Origin: Gerris lacustris
Lineage: Eukaryota > Arthropoda > Insecta > Hemiptera > Gerridae
Assembly: GCA_951217055.1 (NCBI GenBank)
Contig: OX578286.1
Location: 13,727,050-13,791,049 of the forward strand
Direction of reading: 5' to 3'
DNA length: 64,000 nt
Shown: positions 11,141 through 22,010 of the stretch, piece by piece
Layout of the letters: each line of letters starts with the position of its first letter
Position numbering within the stretch: the stretch's first letter is position 1
Notes under the pieces: generated by a model
Seen by the model: only the letters and a program-made list of their open reading frames with translations
Told to the model about the DNA's origin: nothing
Database searches by the model: none
Translations under genes and position numbers: made by a program

Positions 11141-11509
11141 GTATCAAGGGTGTAGCTTAACTAGCCTTAATGGAATTCGGCTGTGATGAACCTTAGTGCC
11201 TTGCAGTGCTGCGGTTAACAGTAAAATAGGTTCACGATAACCCTTAGTACATCTGATTTTCCCCATAACTCCTTTAGAACCTTTTCCACAATGATATGAT
11301 AGGGATCGTTTGTGAAGGTCCATCATTAAAGGTAGAAGGAAAAGTCTCTCCACGTTAAACTAGGTATGCAATGCAGCTGTCTGCTTGCAATATTGAGCTG
11401 AGCGTGCATTTTAATCTTAACAAATAATCATTTGTATTTATAAACAGCTGAAATCGGATCAAAAATAGTAAAATCTCTATTTTTAATTAAACAAATTTTT
11501 TTCCTGTTT

Positions 11510-11640
11510 TTCTATTTTACCCCCTCTTAAATGAAAATATGACAAAAGTGAACATAACAACAATAACTGAACTCGTAAAGAGCTTTCCAACGACAAGCAT
11601 CATGAAGGGTATATACTATTTTCACTTTTGTACCCCGTAC
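11510..11640 (+). repeat. Single 300-bp-family module fragment
   Basis: Contains ACCCCCTCTTAAATGAAAAT, GTAAAGAGCTTTCCAACG, GCATCATGAAGGGTATA and CCCCGTACCCCTGTGTAC, the same landmarks as the modules in elements 2307-3110 and 49958-52103. No Helitron-like end is seen next to it, so it is an isolated module leading into repeat T. Confidence 0.75.
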
Positions 11641-11962
11641 CCCTGTGTACGAATTTCAGATTTATACCTTCCTGTGGTTGGTCACTATGACCTGCCAAAT
11701 TTCGTGTGAATCGGTTAAGCCGTTCAGGAGGAAACTTTTGTACCCCGTACCCCTGTGTACCAATTTGGACCATTTCAGATTTATACTTTCCTGTGGTTGG
11801 TCACTATGACCGTGCCGAATTTCGTGCGAATCGGTTCAGCCGTTCAGGAGGAAACTTTTGTACCCCGTACGTCTGTGTACTAATTTGGACCATTTTAGAT
11901 TTATACCTTTCTGTGGTTGGTCACTATGACCGTGCCGAATCGGTTCAGCCGTTCAGGAGGAT
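11640..11962 (+). repeat. About 122-bp tandem units, three copies (repeat T)
   Basis: Three units run head to tail, each with CAGATTTATAC, TGTGGTTGGTCACTATGACC, GCGAATCGGTTCAGCC and GTTCAGGAGGA; the first two end in AAACTTTTGTACCCCGTAC. The first lacks a few bases and the third has a short deletion. The 97-codon frame here is a consequence of near-identical units, not a gene. Confidence 0.88.
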
Positions 11963-11965
11963 ATT

Positions 11966-12482
11966 TCAGAATTTCTCTTTGGCTTCCTTAGTTAATTGAT
12001 TTCCCTTTCTTTAAAGCACAATAATTATTTTAGAATTTCTCCATGGCTTCCATAGTTAATTGATTTCCCTTTCTTTAAAACACAATTATTTTAGAATTTC
12101 TCCATGACTTCCTTAGTTAATTGATTTCCCTTTCTTTAAAACACAATTTTTTTAGAATTTCTCCATGGCTTCCTTAGTTAATTGATTTCCCTTTCTTTAA
12201 AACACAATTATTTTAGAATTTCTCCATGGCTTCCTTAGTTAATTGATTTCCCTTTCTGTAAAACACAATTTTTTTTAGAATTTCTCCATGGCTTCCTTAG
12301 TTAATTGATTGTCCCTTTCTTCGAAGTACAATTATATTAGAATTTCTCCATGGCTTCCATAGTTTATTGATTGCCCCTTTCTTCGAAGTACAATTTTTTT
12401 AGTATTTCTTCATGGTTTCCTTAGTTTATTGACTGCCCTTTCTTTGAAACATAATTATTTTAGAATTCCTCCCCGGCTTCCT
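11966..12482. repeat. 61-bp minisatellite, about 9 copies
   Basis: Units start near AGAATTTCTCCATGGCTTCC and repeat every 60-63 bp (AGAATT-like starts at 11969, 12032, 12092, 12153, 12214, 12277, 12339, 12400 and 12461). Divergence increases to the right, where the last copies read CCCCTTTCTTCGAAG instead of CCCTTTCTTTAAA. This gradient fits a growing array with older copies at one edge. Confidence 0.95.
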
Positions 12483-12809
12483 TACTACTACTACTAATAA
12501 TAATAATGTATGATTACAAAACACGAATATTTTTACAGTTACTTTCATGTCTTTAAAAGCAATTTTCAACTTCAAAATTTTCACATAAAATTTAGCAAGA
12601 TATTTAAACCAATCTGTAAAAGAATGTTCATATTCAAATGAAATTCTCTTTCACGATAATGATGCGTGATTGTAAAGCTATGGCGGTGAACCAGTTTAAA
12701 TTTGTTGATACCCTCAATAATTAATAGATCTTTAATATTTATTGGTATGAATATCCCTGCTGATACAATTTTTCCTGGCTTCTTTGTGAATAGGGCATTC
12801 CTAAGAAGC

Positions 12810-13030
12810 AAATTTGGCACCTAGGTGAATCTCAGTATTTGTGACAAATGTATAGTTCTTTGATATTTCACGCTTAATATTTTCAAGGTGGTAGCCAATA
12901 TGGTGGACGACCAAAAAATAAGGTTTTAGGCAGCATGATATGTTCCTGACAAGATTACAAGATCTTTGAGTGTAGGAAAAGAATATATTTTCAAGATGGT
13001 GGTTATATTAGTGACGAACTTAGCCGACCA
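12810..13030 (+). repeat. Dispersed repeat U (AAGATGGCGGCC family)
   Basis: Contains CACGCTTAATATTTTCAAGG, GCCAATATGGTGG and a later TTTTCAAGATGGTGG, matching the three-unit array at 21535-22010 and, more weakly, 36700-36780. Non-coding. Confidence 0.6.
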
Positions 13031-13904
13031 TATATCCTTAAAAGACCCCAAAAGAATTTAACTTGTACACTTAATTCTAGCTTGATGTTAGTTAGACACT
13101 TTTTTGCACTTTATCTCCTAGACCCTAGACTATATATATAATGCCGCGCAAACTTAACTTGTTACAAGAGTTTTAAGTATTAATACCAAGGTGATAAGTT
13201 ACAAAGTTAATAGTTCCTAGACTGGTTGCTTATCCTGTTCCTTCTATTTAGTATTTGTTAAGATTATCCCAAGCGTATCAGGTGGAAAGACTGCGGTGGA
13301 CTAGACCTCAATACTTAAAAACTAAGAAACCTACAAAAGGAAGGTGACTATCCCGCTCCCGAAAATTATCGTCTCTTCCTCGAAGAAATTACCTTCTTCC
13401 TATTCTCCTGTATTCCTTTTGTTCTTTGTCCATCTTTTCCATTCTTAAAACCCGTTCCGCCACAGCTGTTACTCGACATAAAAACACTTTGAAATATCAC
13501 TTTGTGAAGTGCAGATGGTTTTCCTCTTTTATTCTTCATAAAATAGTTTTATTTTTGGTTATAGTTGTCTTGTAACTTTCATAAAGAGTGTAAAAAAATA
13601 ACTTTAGTGTGCAAAATAAAATATATAATGCTCCCTTTCAAAATGTTGACTTATTTTTTTTAAAATGTTTTATTTAAGCTGATTCCGGATAACAAAATCT
13701 CCCGCAATTTTTTTAAAGGTAGTGGGCTTTTAGATAAAAGTACGGACTTTAAATTGATTCTATCAATCAATATTATTTTAAAACAACTTGCTACAATAAT
13801 TAGTTTATTTTTAATTTCTCATACACAAGGTTGGTATGTATAGGAAGTTCTGTTTTTTTCGCTCGTTTTTTCAGATATTGAATGACACGGTTTAAAGTCC
13901 AACC

Positions 13905-14431
13905 TCAGAGCAAGGAAGGGGTAGAGGGAACAATACTATAGAATCTGGGTCTCAAAAAGTGGTTCATTATGCTCCCCCCATATACTAACACTTTCAAGCG
14001 GCAGTTTGGTGAAGCAATAGCGATATCTCGATAAAAACTCGAAATATATCTGATATCAGCTGATAAGAATAAGTAATATTCACTTACGACATTTAATATT
14101 TTTATTTTGAATACAGTTTTCTTCATTAATATGTAATCTTGTTAATTGTCTAAAGGCAGTAACGTCGTTAATAAACGTGTAACAGATCCTAGATAACCAA
14201 TAGCAATCTTCTTTGAGTGGGGTATCAAATAAATGCTACTGATAAGGATTTGTTGACAGCCGTCTGTGGGGACAGAAAGACAAGGAATAGTTCAATAAGA
14301 CAAGGACCAGTGACCACGTGATCACTTTAGTTCAGGTTGAGCTCGCTATAGAAAGCGTTAGTTTATGGGGGGAGCATAATAAACCACTTTTTAAATCGCA
14401 TTGCTCCCTTTACCCCTTCCTTGCTCTGAGA
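13905..14431. mobile_element. hAT-like MITE with flanking 8-bp repeats
   Basis: Roughly 90-bp imperfect terminal inverted repeats begin TCAGAGCAAGGAAGGGGTA and include GTGGTTCATTATGCTCCCCC. The exact 8-mer GTCCAACC flanks the element at 13897-13904 and 14432-14439, with GA between the right inverted repeat and the right 8-mer (14430-14431). An 8-bp target duplication and CAGAG ends point to the hAT superfamily. The 527-bp body encodes nothing. The 73-codon frame at its left end is just the inverted repeat. Confidence 0.85.
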
Positions 14432-14737
14432 GTCCAACCATTTTTTTTAATGTCTTAAATACTGTTGTCTGTGAAGACACGTGGAGCCTCGTGAAAACTC
14501 ATGTACAGAAAGAGGCATTTGGCTCTATCTGTGGGGGGGGGGGGGATTTCAATTAAATTTAGATACATAATTATCAAACGAAATCATTTATCTAAACCGT
14601 TTTGACGATTCTTGAGTTGTGTCGTAATTTAAGATAGCCACATGTCACATTAAATGACTCGAATTTTGTTTAAAATTATATCCTTCTTTAGCACCTATTA
14701 CCTTTTAGCATTATTAAAATGGTGTTTAATTGCATTA

Positions 14738-14830
14738 ATAATAATAATCCATTTATTGCTACGAAAATATACAATTGTGATAAAACAATACAAAACATTT
14801 TCAAGTATACAGTAGCAAATCGGCCTAGGC
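14738..14830 (-). mobile_element. Short 5'-truncated LINE insertion with 14-bp TSD
   Basis: The perfect 14-mer GTTTAATTGCATTA occurs at 14724-14737 and 14831-14844. The 93 bases between them end, on the minus strand, in GCAATAAATGGATTATTATT: a polyadenylation-like signal and trinucleotide tail. This is the classic footprint of a dead-on-arrival LINE copy produced by target-primed reverse transcription. Too little remains to name the clade. Confidence 0.85.
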
Positions 14831-15165
14831 GTTTAATTGCATTAGTTCATTCCAATTAAAATTGCCTTAAACATCCTGCGTTGCCTTATTGTAAATGTTA
14901 AATCCCACATTTACTCATTGACATGTTATCTTCAAAATCGTTATTAGAATACTTGATAATAATGCTATTTATAAATAACATGTAATTCATTTTTTTAGAG
15001 AAAAGCTGTGATTTTTAAAAGTAGTAATTTTGTACTTGTTGCTTCCGACACTTGTTAGCGTCGAGTTATGTTGTTTTAGTTGCAATATTGCGTGATCTGA
15101 TGTCATACTAGACTTTACAAAAGCAATCATTCAAGATTGCTTTTGCTGGCATTATCTTATTCGTA

Positions 15166-15171
<6 letters not shown>

Positions 15172-15258
<87 letters not shown>
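15172..15258. repeat. (TA)n microsatellite
   Basis: A run of about 43 TA units. Confidence 0.97.
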
Positions 15259-15261
<3 letters not shown>

Positions 15262-15367
15262 TCAACGCATTTGATGTATGTAATCATGATATGGAGTATC
15301 CTAGATAAACGATTTTATCTAAATGGCTGATTATGTAATTATTGATTATTGTTCCATTAATTATAAA

Positions 15368-15835
15368 TCCTCCGGAGGAGACCGTGGAAGAGATTTTGTG
15401 AATTCTTTGGTTTCGAACTCATTACAGGGATCATTATCAAGGGAGTTGCTCATGAGAGTTATTTGCAAGTGACTCTAATCACGAGCAACTCCCTTGAGAA
15501 AGATCCCTGTAATGGGTTCGAAACCAAGGGATTAACAAAATCACATGATGAGAGTCATTTGTAACTAACTCTCATCATGAGCAACTCCCTTGAGAATGCT
15601 TTCGTCATTTGGTTTTAAACCAAGGGATTAACAAAATCACATGATGAGAGTCATTTGTAACTGACTCTCATCATGAGCAACTACCTTGAGAAAGATCCCT
15701 GTAATGGGTTCGAAACCAAGGGATTTACAAAATCACATGATGAGAGTCATTTGTAACTGACTCTCATCATGAGCAACTGCCTTAAAAATGATCCCTGTAA
15801 TAGGTTCAACACCAAGGGACTCACAAAATCTCCAA
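15368..15835. repeat. 96-bp hairpin satellite with foldback left end
   Basis: GATGAGAGTCATTTG recurs at 15547, 15643 and 15739, a 96-bp period; each unit contains the inverted pair ATGAGAGT...ACTCTCAT. The left part (15391-15543) is a long inverted repeat: GAATTCTTTGGTTTCGAACT and GGGAGTTGCTCATGAGAGTT are mirrored after a short spacer. It could form a cruciform or, if transcribed, a long double-stranded RNA. No protein frame is seen. Confidence 0.9.
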
Positions 15836-15839
15836 CGCG

Positions 15840-17780
15840 ATCACTTTTCTGGAAGTTTGCCTCTTTAGACTCTGGTCGGAGAAATAATCGCTATTGAATT
15901 TATGTCCATCTTTAACTTTTGTTTTTATATCTTAAAACTAATATAAAGAAAAATTTTCGTTCTTTAAAGTTTGAACAAATTTATATGTTTTTAACTACGA
16001 AGGAAAATTGTTATCTTGTTCCTTATTCAATGCAAATTGATAGTCAATAATCTAGAAATGAATTGAAAATGTCAAAGTTTGTTTTGACCCTAATTTATCT
16101 CTTGATCTATTGGGAGTTTGCCAGACTTTCTATCTATTGATAAAGTAGTTTGAGGGAGGGAGGTTAGAAGGAAACGATGAGGTGGGTTTTGAAATTGAGG
16201 GTGTGTTGAAGGTCATAAACCTATAACTCAATATTGAAGGGGGAGGTGGGAGTGTCGACCGTCAAACTACCTGAGTAAACCCTTAGCCTAGACCATATTT
16301 CCATGGTTTTGGTAAGAGGAAGGTCTAATCTAGTGAAGGAGGTTTATGGTAATGGAGTAATCAAGCCGTTGCCAAGGTCTAGTGGATGGATTTACCCGCC
16401 ACCTCCAGATCAGGTTCGTCTCAGCTTAATTGCACTCCTCCCAAGTTCTAACACCCTTCTAAGCCTTAATTCCTTACCGAGACCTTTTCGTCTAAACCAC
16501 GCTTAACAATTTTACCGAGTTTATTTTAAGGGTAAATCCCCATTTTCCATGTTTTTACAAGACGGAACGAAACCGGAACATCAGCAAATTCACCTTTAAA
16601 TATTTGGAACTAACAAGATATAATCAAAATCATTTACCATATTTACCCGATATATTGCAACTTCTCTATTCATATCGTTTAATGATTTTATGCTTTTACG
16701 ACCTACTATTGTCAAATTTATTTCATTTTCTCCCCGCTTTTTAAATCTGTCAAAATTGTTATGATTTTTTGCATAAATTAAAGTATCTACATAGCAAAAT
16801 TTAAAGAGTGCAGATGGTTCAAATTAATCTCGGGCTATCTGCGGGCTACTTTCGACAAACCATCCAAATTTCATTAAAAAAAACCCAGATAAACATTAAA
16901 AAAAAACCGAAAACATAAAAAAACAGATAGATAAGTTTGAAGATATTGGTATAAATAAATGTATTTTTGCGCATAGGGAGTTAAAACTTTATGGGACAAA
17001 TAATGGGCTAATTGTAACATACCATTGAAATTACACTAAAATCGGACAAGTAATGTTGTTTTGCAAAAATTGAGCGACAGACAGAAACGGAAGCAAAAAG
17101 TTTCCTGATGTTTGAAACGTATTAATATCTTGGAATTTTTGAAGTCGAAGACATTATATATTTTCGTTCTTCAGAACGATCACATAGCTGCCGTTACCTT
17201 TAATAATCTCGGAAGCAAAAAAAAAAAAACGCCCGTCTATTAGTTTGGTGGAGCTTCAATTAAGTATTATTAAATCCCATTAATTTTTCCCTGTAAATAA
17301 TCCAATGCAGTATATTTATATTTGATAAACTCAAAAGATATAAGAACTTTGAAATTTTCTTTTGCATTTGAAAAACTGCATTTTCATATTATCTTTTGCT
17401 ATTTTTATCTCTCGATTACTGGAAAGAGAGATATATTTTATCTTTTCAAGGTTAACCAAGCACTGTAGAATCCCTTTTATATTTGAAAAAAAAAAAAAAA
17501 CTATATTTTCATTATATGAATTCCAAACTAGTCGTTGTAGGAACGCATTTATTATTTCTTCGAAGAAAATAATTATATTCAATCTTCAAAAGTCTCTATA
17601 GATTTTACCCTCAATGCATTTTTTTTTTTATATGGATTTTATGCTTTATATATTTTTTTGTAATTTCATATTAGAATAAAATAATTATGCATTTCTTTTT
17701 TTTCCAATTTTGCAAGTAATCTGCTTATTCTAAACATTTACCTAAGACCTAATGGATTTGTACTTATCTAGAAGTTCCTC
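15840..17780. other. AT-rich stretch with one dispersed repeat
   Basis: Family R is present on the minus strand at about 16975-17216 (it includes ATTGAGCGACAGACAGA and GAACGATCACATAGC). The rest, including the 67-codon frame at 16303, shows no protein-like conservation or recognised motif. Confidence 0.5.
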
Positions 17781-18971
17781 AAGCCGCGTCCACACCAAAC
17801 GCGCATTCGCAAACAGGGATGGCAAACGATTGCAAACGTTTTCCAACAACTGCAAACACGACGTCCACACCGGCCGCGCATTCTTGACAAACAGGTGTTT
17901 GCAATCGTTTGTCCTTGTTCCCAGTTATTTTTCATTATTTTCTTACAGACTACATCATCATGTAATAAAACTATATTGCACTTGCATTAACTTTGCAATA
18001 TGGTTCTATCAAAACGTGGTATAAGCGCTCGGCTTATTTATTATCATTGGTGAGTTAGTAAAAAATGGCAATAAAAGATGACGAAGAGTCTGTATGTCAA
18101 AAAAAAATTCTCCTCAATCATCCCTGATTTTAGATTATTATTTCTACAAAAATACAACGCCAAAACATACAGCAATTTTATACAAATAGAAATCTGTTCT
18201 TTTGGTGGAAAAAAGATAAATATCAATGTAATATTTCGTCTTATGAGGGCCCATAGGAGGATCGGGCCCATAGGCCTGTGCCTTAAGTAATAAGCTTGGA
18301 AGCAATATAATTATTTTGTGGCGGACCTGGAATAGCGTTGCTCCTTAACCTGGGTTATGTTTTGTTTACATTTTATTTATATTTAGTTTGTTCTGTTTTC
18401 TTATTGACTTAGTCGTTCGTGTCAACCCAAAAATAAATATATTCTCAATTTATCGACAGTTTAATTTATCATTATTTATATATATATTTGGGTGTACCCT
18501 ATAACGGACACCCATAATTTTAAAAAATAGTATGACGCATTTTTGGACTATTATGTCATATATTATATATTTTAATTATCTACTTAATCCGGTTATTTTT
18601 AATATTGGATTTACATAAACTCATCTCTAGTTTCAATCACTATTTATTTATTAGTATGTATTATTAATTATAATATAGTTATTTGATGCTCTATAGTCAT
18701 AAATAATACGAATGAAAAAAAAATAATACATTTCCCGGGTTTCCAAGTCAAACCACAGGCTGTTTGCGAATGCTCAAGGAGTTTGCTCAAAAAGCGTCCA
18801 CACCAAACGCGCACAAACAGCAAACATCCTCTGATGTACCGACTCTACCCGGAGCACCCGCGAACACAAACAAGCATTCGTTCGTGCGCGCGGTGCCGTC
18901 CACACCGGCCGTGCATCCCTGTTTGCAAACGTTTGCAAACGTGATGCGCGTCCGGTGTGGACGCGGCTTTA
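17780..18971. mobile_element. 1.2-kb DNA transposon derivative with GTTTGC subterminal repeats
   Basis: Terminal inverted repeats AAGCCGCGTCCACACC (left) and GGTGTGGACGCGGCTT (right) enclose GC-rich subterminal zones full of GTTTGCAAAC-type motifs, direct and inverted, at both ends (17800-17915 and 18765-18955). The AT-rich core has ATGGCAATAAAAGATGACG at 18065 in a good start context, but it stops after about 20 codons, and an AATAAATATATT signal lies near 18433. This suggests an internally deleted derivative that keeps the first codons and the 3' signal. No obvious TSD was seen, and the superfamily is not assigned. Confidence 0.75.
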
Positions 18972-19258
18972 TGTACATTGTATGTTCCAAATCCCAAAGA
19001 ATAATTTTTCTTATGGGTGCTTATGTCCTTAAGAGAAGTCATAAATGAAATTTAAACTTTCACATCATACTCTCGCCCTACCTCCTAGTTCATATGAACT
19101 CGCATGTAAAGTCCCTTGAAATTTTAAGGTGCTGGCCGCGTGAGGAATTCGATAAAACAGCGTCCCTTATTAGCAGCTGTCCTTTACTAACTCTCCTGAG
19201 GTGGAAATTCTTTGTACCAAACAACTAATTATTCTGATTTTGATTTAAATTTTCCTTT

Positions 19259-19696
19259 TTAGGGTTTCGTTGGTAAAACCAAAAAAAAACCTTATAGTTG
19301 TGTTCCTGTGTCTGTCACTCTGTACGGTTCCAATAACTTTTGATTCAAAAGAGATAAAATCATGAAACACAGCAGTTTTAAAGATAATTTTGACGCTCAC
19401 ACAGAACAAATTATTTACATGTTAAGAACTTTGAGCCTTGGCAGTTTTAGTCACATATAAATGGAAAAAAACCACTCATTTTATCTTTAATTCTACCATT
19501 TCTCACAGTGGGGAGACGGTTGAAATTTAGTAATTATTAAGGTATTTGGAAAAACTAAGGATCAATAGGTATAAAGAAAGACGCTTCTCCGTTGTAGTTA
19601 GTTCATTACACAAAGACGGCTTTCAACCACTAGTGGTCATCTTCAGTGCCAGTGAGACGAAATGCGTAAGAAAAAGAATCTCTTTTTGAAGTTTTG
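19259..19696 (+). mobile_element. Repeat P, direct copy 1 (Penelope-like candidate)
   Basis: Begins AGGGTTTCGTTGGTAAAACC, followed by CCTGTGTCTGTCACTCTGTA, and ends around a hammerhead-like motif at 19620-19646. A second copy about 435 bp long follows in the same orientation at 19933-20375. Two long direct repeats 240 bp apart could be terminal repeats of one element or a tandem dimer. A minus-strand relative lies at 44290-44448. No reverse transcriptase is left. Confidence 0.6.
19620..19646 (-). ncRNA. Hammerhead-ribozyme-like motif
   Basis: The minus strand has CTGAAGA, then a self-complementary stretch (ACCAC/GTGGT) that would form stem II, then GAAA. A two-base-pair stem III (AG/CT) and a U before the predicted cleavage site follow. 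Both core boxes match the CUGANGA and GAAA consensus. Stem I can pair over only about three bases, so activity is doubtful. The equivalent site in the second repeat copy (20293-20319) has lost the consensus. Confidence 0.4.
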
Positions 19697-19932
19697 AATT
19701 ACCCTTATTGTATATATATTTTTTTAATCACACAACAGTCTGCTCTAGGTCTCAAGGGTATAGATAAAAAACTAAGTTTTTATATCAATTTGCGATATTT
19801 CAACCCCTCTTGGGGATTATCAAGCTTAATATGCTTTTATATCATCCAAAAACCTCTCCTACTTAAATTTTGTATATTTCTAAGCATTTAGAATTTCATA
19901 AAACTACCTTTATCACTTAAACTTATCCACAT

Positions 19933-20375
19933 TTTGGGTTTCGTTGGTAAAACCAAAAAAAAACCTTATAGTTGCGTTCCTGTGTCTGTCACTCTGTACG
20001 GTTCCAATAACTTTTGATTCAAAAGAGATAAAATCATGAAACACTGCAGTTTTAAAGATAATTTTGTCGCTCACACAGAACAAATTATTTACTTGTTAAG
20101 AACTTTGAGCCTTGGCAGTTTTAGTCACATATAAATGGAAAAAAACCACTAATTTTATCTTTAATTCTACCATGTCTCACAGTGGAGAGACGGTTGAAAT
20201 TCAGTAATTATTAAGGCACTTGGAAAAACTAAGGATTAATAGGAATTAAGAAAGACTTTTCTTCGTTAAAGTTAGTTCATTGTACAAAGCCAGCTTTCGA
20301 CCAGTAGTTATTATTATCAGTGTCGGTGAGACGAAATGCTTAAGAGAAAGGATTTCTTTAAGAGTTGAAATTTTG
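19933..20375 (+). mobile_element. Repeat P, direct copy 2
   Basis: Aligns to 19259-19696 over its whole length with scattered substitutions and small indels. Divergence is greatest at the right end, around the hammerhead-like site, where CTGATAA replaces CTGAAGA on the minus strand. Confidence 0.75.
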
Positions 20376-20469
20376 ACAAATTCAATCGACTTTTTTTGAT
20401 AGTTCTTAATTTTATTTCAATTTCTACAAGAATTATGTAGGTACTCATGCTTTTACGTGATATGTTGGT

Positions 20470-21461
20470 AAAAGAGGGGTTGCAGTGTTAGGCAAGCAAT
20501 AATTATGGAATAGTAATAAACCTCGGAAATGGATGCACAAAAGATTTGTTCTTAATTTAAATCTAATTATAATTATTATTAACTAGGGGAATTTATTATT
20601 CTGTACTGGAAATATAAGAGGCCCGTGGTTCAAATCCCGGCGCTGGAGTCTATTTTTCTCTGTCTGTCTCCCGTCGTTAATCATAATTATAATTTGATTT
20701 AAATTAAAATTTAAACTTTCCGTAGTATGAATACTCCCAAAAAGTTAAAAATATAAAGTGGATGTTATATGCACTCTTGCTAGCACTTAATCGTCAGTAC
20801 CATTTTCCTTTCTTAACCAAATATGATCGCTTGAACAGTTGGTGGTGTGTAGATGGAAGCACTGTCAAGATTTTTGTAGTTCATAGGCCTTTCCCTAGAC
20901 CGCATGTTCAGAACTTTTTACCTGAAACCTCAGAATGAAACTTCAGAAACCTTTACATTTTTTTTTTTTTTTTTTTTTTTTCTTTTGGGTTTTAGTCCCG
21001 ATCAACTGCCAGGGTTATTACAGGTCGAGGGTTATCCGGCCATTATTAATTTTACATATTAAAATTAAATAAATTAGTTATTTCTTGTTAACCCTATTTA
21101 TTCAGTCCTTTTGAAAGGAAAATGGTACTATGATTTAGTGCTGGTAAGGGTGCAGGTACTTTACAGTTATAGGCACTTTATAGTAACTTGTCACTGGTCA
21201 CGGCGTGGATAGTTAACGAGTTCGAATTGTAACAGATCACGTCTCCTAGAGATGCGACGTCGTGTTATAACAGTGGCGTGTAGTTAGCAGCACCATGAAG
21301 AGTTTTGTAGTCCATATAGACCTCTCCACATATACCGTGTCATGTAATATATGTATTTGGAAACGATATTTTGAGACTAAACAAATCTTTTGTGCATCCA
21401 TTTCAGAGGTTTATAGCTATTTCATATGTATTGCCTACCTAATAGTGCGAACCCTCTTTTA
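20470..21461. mobile_element. 1-kb inverted-repeat element with a SINE inside
   Basis: The left arm (20470-20569, with CCTCGGAAATGGATGCACAA) is mirrored by the right arm (21378-21461, with TTGTGCATCCATTTCAGAGG). A second inverted pair lies further in (AGTACCATTTTCCTTTC near 20799 and its complement near 21116). Between them are SINE family S1 at 20617-20735 and a poly-T tract at 20957-20981. No frame is recognised, and the superfamily is unknown. Confidence 0.7.
20617..20735 (+). mobile_element. tRNA-derived SINE fragment, family S1, copy 2
   Basis: Nearly the same sequence as 2464-2590, starting GAGGCCCGTGGTTCAAATCC with the B box at 20627-20638. Both copies start at the same base, so this is probably a true 5' boundary or a fixed truncation point. 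Confidence 0.6.
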
Positions 21462-21534
21462 GGTTTCTGTACAAAGTACAAAAATAAACCTTATATAACG
21501 GCTCCGTCTGTCTGTCTGTCCGTTGCTTGTTTCA

Positions 21535-22010
21535 ATTCATAAACTACTATAGCTAGGAACATGAAATTCGGCACATAGGTGCATATCTCGGCATTTGAGA
21601 CAACTGGTCACATTTTGGATTTTTCACACTTAATGTTTTCAAGATGGCAGCCAATAATATGGTGGGTGACTAAAAAAAAGATTTTAGTCACCATGACATG
21701 TTATATATCAAGTTAAAGGTCTTGAAATGAGGAAAAAGAATGTGACACTATTAAAATTTCACACGTAATATTTAAATATGGCGGGTGACTAAAAAAAGTT
21801 CTTAGTAACTATGACATGTTATGCATCAATATAAAGGTCTTGAAGTGTAGAAAAAGAATATGCAATTATTAAAATTTTCAAGATGGCGGCCAATATGGCG
21901 GGTGACAAAACATTGTTTTAGTTACCATAACATGTTATACATAAATTTAAAGGTCTTGAAGACTAAAAAATAATATTACTATTAAAATTAGTGTAATTGT
22001 ATGACACTTA
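21535..22010 (+). repeat. Repeat U, three tandem units
   Basis: Three degenerate units of about 120-130 bp share GGCGGGTGACTAAAAAAAG, TAACATGTTATA-type and AAAGGTCTTGAA landmarks, with AAGATGGC and GCCAATATGGCGG near each start. The same family occurs once at 12810-13030. Just upstream (21456-21530) a GTCTGTCTGTCTGTCC tract begins another common repeat head. Non-coding. Confidence 0.7.

Noticed and set aside
11144..11353. Minus-strand 69-codon frame with faint resemblance to the end of a retroelement integrase
   Set aside because: Only a few scattered residues agree, the frame has no core motif, and neighbouring DNA shows no other retroelement domain.
18065..18290. Transposase gene inside the 1.2-kb inverted-repeat element
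   Set aside because: The frame from the good ATG stops after about 20 codons, and the longer overlapping frame has no catalytic motif.
19259..20375. Long terminal repeats of an LTR retrotransposon
   Set aside because: The direct copies lack TG...CA ends, a primer-binding site and a polypurine tract, and only 240 bp lies between them.
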